Shown here: positions 1-4,600 of the stretch, piece by piece
Position numbering within the stretch: position 1 is the first letter of the stretch
How the letters are laid out: each line of letters opens with the position of its first letter
DNA from: an uncultured Bacteroidota bacterium
GTDB lineage: Bacteria; Bacteroidota; Bacteroidia; Flavobacteriales; Flavobacteriaceae
Assembly (NCBI GenBank): GCA_903879875.1
Contig: CAIRNC010000559.1
Location: 1 to 5,258, forward strand
Reading direction: 5' to 3'
Length of the DNA: 5,258 nucleotides
Notes under the pieces: model-generated
Databases searched by the model: none
What the model was told of the DNA's origin: nothing
What the model saw: only the letters and a program-made list of their open reading frames with translations
Position numbers and translations under genes: made by a program

Positions 1-246
1 CCTGTGGATATATATGAATTGGGTTTGATTTATGACGTAATGGTAAGTGAAGATTTTGAAGTAAAAATCTTAATGACCCTTACATCACCAAATTGTCCTG
101 TGGCTGAAACTTTGCCAAGAGAAGTAGAAGAGCGAGTAAAATCGATAGAAAATGTAAAATCAGTAGAAGTTGAAATTACATTTGATCCGCCATGGAGCAA
201 GGATTTGATGAGCGAAGTTGCCAAATTAGAATTGGGAATGCTGTAA
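1..246 (+). CDS. sufT: SUF-associated DUF59/MIP18 Fe-S assembly protein, 3' part
   Basis: This is the C-terminal 81 residues of a small protein of the DUF59 (MIP18/PaaD-like) family of the kind found in SUF operons. Such proteins act in the cytoplasm in maturation or delivery of iron-sulfur clusters. The frame is open to the first base of the window (it begins P-V-D-I-Y-E-L-G-L-I-Y), so the true start lies upstream. The GTG at base 4 is an internal valine codon and not a start, because IPVDIYELGLIY is the conserved family core. Other hallmarks visible are LMTLTSPNCPV, with the conserved cysteine (window residue 36), and TFDPPWSKDLMSEVAKLELG before the stop. Family members have about 100-110 residues, so roughly 20-30 are missing. 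The DUF2480 gene follows 64 bases downstream on the same strand, as is usual in Bacteroidota suf clusters. The family call is firm. The symbol sufT is the closest available name and is less certain, since many annotations give no symbol. Confidence 0.9.
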   Translation, partial: PVDIYELGLIYDVMVSEDFEVKILMTLTSPNCPVAETLPREVEERVKSIENVKSVEVEITFDPPWSKDLMSEVAKLELGML

Positions 247-310
247 AATTTGTTTAAAGTTTCATGTTGCTCAACTTGGAACTTGAAACATCAAACTTGA
301 AACTTTTCAA
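247..310 (+). repeat. Iterated AACTTGAAAC repeat with inverted arm in suf/DUF2480 spacer
   Basis: The short spacer contains AACTTGAAAC twice (280-289 and 294-303, 14-base period) and a related AACTTGG at 273-279. An inverted partner lies upstream: AAAGTTTCA (256-264) is the exact reverse complement of TGAAACTTT (298-306). GTTTCATGTT (259-268) also pairs with AACTTGAAAC (280-289) with one mismatch, so two alternative hairpins can form. The last 14 bases before the DUF2480 start are TTGAAA-CT-TTTCAA. There is no Shine-Dalgarno sequence. The element could be a small intergenic repeat or an RNA processing or attenuation hairpin. Its function is not established. Confidence 0.6.
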
Positions 311-826
311 ATGGACGAAATAATAAATAAAGTAGCCAATAGTTCACTCGAAGTTTTTGATTTGGAAGATTATTATCCAACAGGGATTCGTTCGCAAATT
401 GACATTTCAAAATGGCTTTTTGAAGGCTTTTTATTAAAAGAAAAAGACTTTCGTGAAACCTTAAAAAATCAGGATTGGTCACAATATCAAAATCATTATG
501 TAGCTATTTTTTGCTCGACACAAGCCATATTTCCTGCTTGGGCAACTATTTTAATTACCGTTTATCTTTCTCCTTATGCAAAAAAAGTTGTGGTTGGAGA
601 TTTAACCGATTTAGACACTGCCTTATATCAATCCATCCTTCCAAATTTGGATTATTCGGATTACAAAGATAAATCCGTTATTATAAAAGGCTGTTCTAAG
701 AAACCGGTTCCAGAAAGCGCCTATATTTTAGCCGTACAATATTTACAACCTGAAGCCAAAAGTATAATGTATGGCGAAGCTTGTTCGGCGGTGCCGATTT
801 ATAAGAGAAGTAAAGTCCAATCTTAG
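311..826 (+). CDS. DUF2480 family protein
   Basis: This is a complete 171-residue protein recognisable as the DUF2480 family, a small cytoplasmic family largely confined to Bacteroidota and commonly encoded beside SUF Fe-S assembly genes. Its biochemical function is unknown. Family features seen are the N-terminal EIINKVANSSLEVFDLEDYY, then SKWLFEGFLLKEKDFRE (about residues 33-49), DWSQYQNHYVAIFCSTQAI (55-73), SPYAKKVVVGDL (87-98), VIIKGCSKKPVPESAY (123-138) and AKSIMYGEACSAVPIYKR (149-166). There is no signal peptide or membrane segment. Three cysteines sit in conserved-looking motifs: C68 (FCST), C128 (KGCS) and C158 (EACS). The ATG at 311 follows an A/T-rich tract and gives the family's usual N-terminus. 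The spacing to the DUF59 gene and the shared strand suggest one operon. A role in Fe-S metabolism is inferred from neighbourhood only. Confidence 0.93.
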   Translation: MDEIINKVANSSLEVFDLEDYYPTGIRSQIDISKWLFEGFLLKEKDFRETLKNQDWSQYQNHYVAIFCSTQAIFPAWATILITVYLSPYAKKVVVGDLTDLDTALYQSILPNLDYSDYKDKSVIIKGCSKKPVPESAYILAVQYLQPEAKSIMYGEACSAVPIYKRSKVQS

Positions 827-863
827 TTTATTCATCACAAATAAAAACAAATTTAAATTTTGA

Positions 864-904
864 ATCAATCCTCTTGAATAGGTTGGGTTGATAAATTCAT
901 TTTT
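864..904 (+). terminator. Possible rho-independent terminator after DUF2480 gene
   Basis: ATCAATCC (864-871) pairs with GGGTTGAT (885-892), with one G-U pair, around a 13-base loop. A TTTTT run follows at 900-904. It lies 37 bases after the DUF2480 stop codon, where a terminator for the suf operon is expected. The stem is modest and the T-run starts 7 bases after it, so the call is tentative. Confidence 0.35.
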
Positions 905-1064
905 GTAAAATCATCAAACAATTTATCAAATTACCGGTTTTATATAAAAAACAGTATGATATTTTTTATAAATCATTCATTATGAATTAAAATGTTTTAA
1001 GAATACCTGAATTGATTGATGCTTGATTTGGTTACTTGAAACAAAATAGTTAAATCATTATGTA

Positions 1065-1072
1065 TACTTTTG
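1065..1072 (+). promoter_or_regulatory. Candidate Bacteroidota -7 promoter box (TAnnTTTG)
   Basis: TACTTTTG, followed by C, matches the TAnnTTTG -7 element of the primary sigma factor of Bacteroidota. The upstream TTG partner is not ideal: the nearest TTG (1036-1038) lies 26 bases before the box, rather more than usual. If used, transcription would start near 1078-1080, giving the surface-protein gene a leader of roughly 590 bases. A second TAnnTTTG (TAGCTTTG, 1503-1510) exists downstream without a TTG at proper spacing. In DNA this AT-rich, about one such match per kilobase is expected by chance. Confidence 0.4.
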
Positions 1073-1078
1073 CAGATT

Positions 1079-1101
1079 GCTAAGGGTATAATATACTTAG
1101 C
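1079..1101 (+). promoter_or_regulatory. GCTAAG/CTTAGC hairpin at the predicted transcript 5' end
   Basis: GCTAAG (1079-1084) and CTTAGC (1096-1101) are perfect inverted repeats. GTATA/TATAC inside can extend the pairing with a GG bulge. A TTTTT run follows at 1108-1112. The hairpin begins 6 bases after the candidate -7 box, so it would sit at the very 5' end of an RNA made from it. It might be a 5' stabilising hairpin or an early attenuator; which of these applies cannot be judged from sequence. Confidence 0.4.
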
Positions 1102-1323
1102 TTTAAGTTTTTGGAAGAGCTGTTTTAGATGTTAAAAAAAAGAATAATATGCTTTGCATTTTAATGTTCCCAATTCATGGGTCTTAAATTTAAAAAAGCA
1201 TTTTTTTCTTACAATATAAACATAAACAATTCAATAATAGAACAATATAGTTTGGTATTTTTTATCCAAAATAATTCAAAAATACCCATTAGTAGGTAGT
1301 TTTTTGTTGATTTAAAACATGAA

Positions 1324-1364
1324 TTTTACACATTGAAAAAATATTGAATTTTTCTATTGTAAAA
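1324..1364. other. Interrupted long hairpin TTTTACA/TGTAAAA
   Basis: TTTTACA (1324-1330) pairs with TGTAAAA (1358-1364). Inside, GAAAAA (1335-1340) pairs with TTTTTC (1349-1354), and an AT/AT pair bridges the two stems across a bulge and a mismatch, about 15 base pairs in all. The outer arm resembles the TTTTACG/CGTAAAA stem 120 bases downstream. Pairing is almost entirely A-T, so stability is low. Confidence 0.35.
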
Positions 1365-1443
1365 AGTATTAATTAGTTAAAAATACGAACATTAGAATTG
1401 TCTAATAATTTATAAAAAAATATATTGGTTAAACACGTGTTAA

Positions 1444-1478
1444 TTTTACGCTTTGACGTAAAAAAATGTGTTTTCGTC
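1444..1478 (+). promoter_or_regulatory. Two mutually exclusive hairpins in the leader
   Basis: TTTTACG (1444-1450) pairs perfectly with CGTAAAA (1457-1463) around the loop CTTTGA. The same middle segment, starting two bases earlier (GACG-t-AAAA, 1455-1463), can instead pair with TTTTCGTC (1471-1478) with one bulged base. The two structures share an arm and cannot form together, the geometry seen in attenuators and riboswitch expression platforms. A run of eight T follows at 1494-1501. Each stem is only 7-8 bp and A/T-rich, so a chance origin is possible. Confidence 0.35.
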
Positions 1479-1564
1479 GTTTAAAATTAATTATTTTTTT
1501 TATAGCTTTGTAATCTATAGAACTATAATAATAAGCCTCAAAAGGCAAATTATTGAATTATATT

Positions 1565-1587
1565 AAAATTAATTGTTAATTTTTTTT
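1565..1587 (+). terminator. AT-only hairpin followed by T-run (terminator-like)
   Basis: AAAATTAA (1565-1572) and TTAATTTT (1576-1583) form a perfect 8-bp inverted repeat with a TTG loop, and the T-run continues to 1587. The shape is that of an intrinsic terminator but the stem has no G-C pair. A near copy of the left part (TTAAAATTAATT, 1481-1492, versus 1563-1574) is also followed by eight T. If active, both would lie inside the leader of the surface-protein gene. Confidence 0.25.
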
Positions 1588-1612
1588 AGAATCGATAAAA
1601 TAAGCACTAAGA

Positions 1613-1654
1613 ATGAATATTACTGAAAAAAAACAGCGTTTTTTTTCAGTTTAG
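1613..1654 (+). other. Possible 13-codon leader ORF (MNITEKKQRFFSV)
   Basis: An ATG at 1613 opens a 13-codon frame ending at TAG 1652-1654, just 19 bases before the surface-protein start. It spans the whole 1622-1650 hairpin, so a translating ribosome would have to melt that stem. An ORF this short is easily expected by chance and there is no codon-use signal to lean on. It is listed because of its exact placement, not because coding is shown. Confidence 0.2.
1622..1650 (+). promoter_or_regulatory. Perfect 13-bp stem-loop just upstream of the surface-protein start
   Basis: ACTGAAAAAAAAC (1622-1634) and GTTTTTTTTCAGT (1638-1650) are exact reverse complements with the triloop AGC. It is the longest perfect inverted repeat noticed in the window. 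It ends 23 bases before the ATG at 1674. The downstream bases TTTAGGTTAAATAAAAAAAA leave an unpaired A-rich translation initiation region, as Bacteroidota prefer. Possible roles are mRNA stabilisation, a late attenuator (the 3' arm has eight T), or a protein-binding element. The symmetry also permits termination on the other strand. Confidence 0.6.
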
Positions 1655-1673
1655 GTTAAATAAAAAAAATATA

Positions 1674-4600
1674 ATGACAATGAAAATTAGTACAAAGCCG
1701 AAAACAAATTATATCGTAAAAAACAAGAGGATAAGGCAAGAGTTTGTTTTCATACTTAGTTTTTTACTTTTAGTGGTAAACTTCAGTCATGGAAGTTTAT
1801 TGACAAATACCACATCAATAACTTCTATTGTTACAACAACGGCTCCGCCAGTACTGAATAGTCCAATTTATGCAGAGCAGACGTCAATTAGTGGAACGGG
1901 CGGTATAGGAACAGTTACTGTATATGTCGACGGAAACATTATTGGAACTACAACGGGTTCAAATTGGACTATTTCAGGGTTAAGTGCTACAGATTTACAC
2001 AGCGGTTCTGTGGTAACGTCCACAAATACTGAGAACGGCAATACGAGCGATATGTCAAATTCAGTTACTGTTCAAGGAGCAGTTAGCTTTTGCATCACCG
2101 ATACTAATGGCAACCCAATTACAACCCAATTATCATTAAGTGGATTTGACATTAGAATAACTGCCATGACTGGTCCAAATTGTACGGGCAGTGTATTTAC
2201 AAATTTTACAGGAACAGTAGTTTTATCGTGTTCAAATGGACTGACTCAAGGAGGAGGAATAACTGCAAATTTTATTGGAGGTGTTTTAACCAAAACAGTT
2301 ACTATTTCGGGTTATGGAACAGGAGTTGATTTATCTGTTGTTAATTCTAATGATGCAACTGCAACTGGAACAGCTGTTTTTGATGTTACTCCAATAACGG
2401 CAGAACTTTCATCAAATCAGACTATTTGTTTTGGTACATCTCCGTCAGCATTATCATTATCGACAAATTTAACAACCATATCTAAGTGGCAAAAAGCTTC
2501 TGATTCCAATTTTACTACACCAATAGATATAGTAAATACAACAACTACATTGACCGGTACTGATATTGGTAACTTAACTGCAACTACTTATTTTAGAGCA
2601 ATAGGATTAACAGGAAGCGGGAATAGCGTAACATCCAACTTTGTTAAAATAACAGTTATAGAGATATCAACAGCACCAACTTCTGTGGTCGGAATATCAA
2701 CGATTTGCATAGGTTCAAGTACTACATTAACGGCAACCGGCGGAATAGAAGCTAGTGGTGCATTCTATGAATGGGGTACAGGTTCAAATATTGGGAATGA
2801 CGTTATATTGGGCGAAAATACAGCATCAATATTAGTCAATCCTAGTTTCAATACTATTTATTGGGTGAGAAGAAAAGACACTTCCATGTGCAATACAATT
2901 ACTTTAGGAAAAACCGTTACAGTTTCAGTAAATTCAACCTCCACAGATTTAACAAGTATAGAAGGAGCTTCTGTTAGCTGTATTGGTACAGGTACAACCC
3001 TAACTGCAACTGGTGGGGAAGAAGGAACAAGAATTGCTTATGAATGGGGCACAGGAAATGTTGTTGGTTCTAACGTTATTATTGGTCAGACAGACGCTAC
3101 TATTTTTGTAAATCCAACTATTGCAACTACTTATTGGGTTAGAAGAAAAGACGCAGCGCCTTGTAACACAATTACTAATGCAGTTTTTAAAACAATTTCT
3201 GTTTCAAATCCATCAACACCTCCAACAAGTATTTCTGGTGCTGCAACTATTTGTGCAGGAACAAGTATTACACTTACAGCAAATGGAGGAACTGGAATTG
3301 CGGGTTCCTTTTTTCAATGGGGTTCGGGTGCAATTGGTTCCAATGTTATTGCTGGACAAACAGGAAGTTCTATTATAGTTTCACCTTTAGCTACAACTTC
3401 TTATTGGGTTAGACGTTACGACGGAGGAATGCCTTGTGAATATACAGCAGCAGCAACTACAACCGTTTCAATCCTACCTGTAGCTGGAAATCCTGCGGTA
3501 TTCGGAGATAATACATGGAATGTATATGGATTTAATGGAGCAGACATAACTTTAATAAACACGGTATATGCGGGTTATTATACTGTAAATACTTTGGGCG
3601 ATAATACATTATCAGGATCAAATAGTTGGGCTAACACTGCTTCTCCTTCTGCATCTGCGGGATGGACGGGTTGTCCTGTAGATTTAGATAATTTCACGAT
3701 GGTCCACAAACGAAAAGGATTTCCATGTGGCACATACGCGCTTACTTTATCCAATTGGGACGATGCAACTCAAGTATATATAAATGGAACTTTAGCTTGG
3801 TCTTGTGAAGAATGGGCGGGTTCGAATATTTGTAGTGGCGCAATAGGAACATATTCGTTAGACGGCAATTCTACTATAGAAATAAGGGTTAGGGAAGATA
3901 TGGGTTTATCAAGTATGACATTAAGTTTAATTGATTTAGGCACCTTTACAACTTCAACTGCACCCACTACCATTTCTGGAACTACAAGTATTTGCCCAGG
4001 ATCTAGCACCATTCTTACTGCTTCTGGAGGTAGTGTGGGTACCATTGGTGTATATCAATGGGGTACAGGATCAACCGTTGGTTTAAATAGTATTTCTGGT
4101 CAATCTGCAGCTTCACTAATGGTTAGTCCTGCATTAACAACAACTTATTGGGTAAGAAGAATTGATGGAACTTGTAACACAACTAGTGGGATTAGTCAAG
4201 AAATAACAGTAATACCTGCATCAGTAGGAGGAAATGTATCTAGTAATCAATCGATTTGTTTGGGAACTTCGCCAGCAGATTTGACTTTATCGGGCTATAC
4301 CGGTACAATTGTAAAATGGCAAAAATCATCAGATTCTGAATTTAGTTCCCCTATCGATATTGCAAATACATCGGCAACTTTATTAGGTTCTACTATTGGA
4401 CAATTAAATACAACGACTTATTTTAGAGCCGAAGTGATAAGCGGTAATTGTGCAAGTAGTTTTTCAAATTATGTAGTTGTGTCAATAAGTGCACCATCAG
4501 TTGGAGGGACAATAGCTTCAAATCAATCCATTTGTTTAGGGACATTGCCTTCTGATTTAACATTATCGGGCAACGTTGGGAATGTATTAAAATGGCAAAA

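Larger units (their letters stand above)
827..1673. other. Long AT-rich non-coding region with multiple stem-loops
   Basis: No convincing protein gene was found in about 850 bases on either strand. The longest plus-strand ATG frame noted is about 40 codons (1177-1299), with low-complexity content. Base composition is extremely A/T-rich (10 G/C in the 60 bases 1201-1260), much poorer in G+C than the flanking genes. The stretch holds a possible terminator (864-904), a 13-base palindrome ATTCAT-T-ATGAAT (975-987), a promoter-like box (1065-1072), and inverted repeats at 1079-1101, 1324-1364, 1444-1478, 1498-1522, 1535-1546 (GCCT-CAAA-AGGC), 1565-1583 and 1622-1650. A perfect 10-base palindrome AACACGTGTT lies at 1432-1441. 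No tRNA, rRNA, CRISPR array or insertion sequence was recognised. It probably combines the 3' end of the suf transcript and the promoter plus long leader of the giant surface-protein gene. Confidence 0.7.

Noticed and set aside
4..6. GTG as the start of the first gene
   Set aside because: The preceding codon and the conserved IPVDIYELGLIY core show that this valine is internal; the real start lies upstream of the window.
30..482. Minus-strand ORFs at 30-224 and 291-482 and a plus-strand alternative-frame ORF at 475-672
   Set aside because: All overlap the well-recognised DUF59 and DUF2480 genes in other frames or on the other strand.
1277..1284. Minus-strand TAnnTTTG box (TATTTTTG)
   Set aside because: It has no TTG element at suitable spacing and no gene downstream on that strand; a chance match in A/T-rich DNA.
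1177..1299. 40-codon plus-strand ORF starting MGLKFKKAFF in the intergenic region
   Set aside because: It is low-complexity Asn/Ile/Lys/Phe-rich content typical of translated A/T-rich DNA, with no family resemblance. Nearby 11-12 codon frames (1129 and 1149) are equally unsupported.
3121..3378. 85-codon plus-strand ORF rich in Gln, Leu and Val
   Set aside because: It lies in another frame inside the Ig-repeat protein, over repeats A2-A3. Its composition is an out-of-frame reading of Thr/Ala/Asn-rich codons, and it matches no family I recognise.
3770..4045. 91-codon minus-strand ORF
   Set aside because: It is antisense to the PA14-like domain and A4, where the plus frame is clearly coding. 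It has no recognisable motif.
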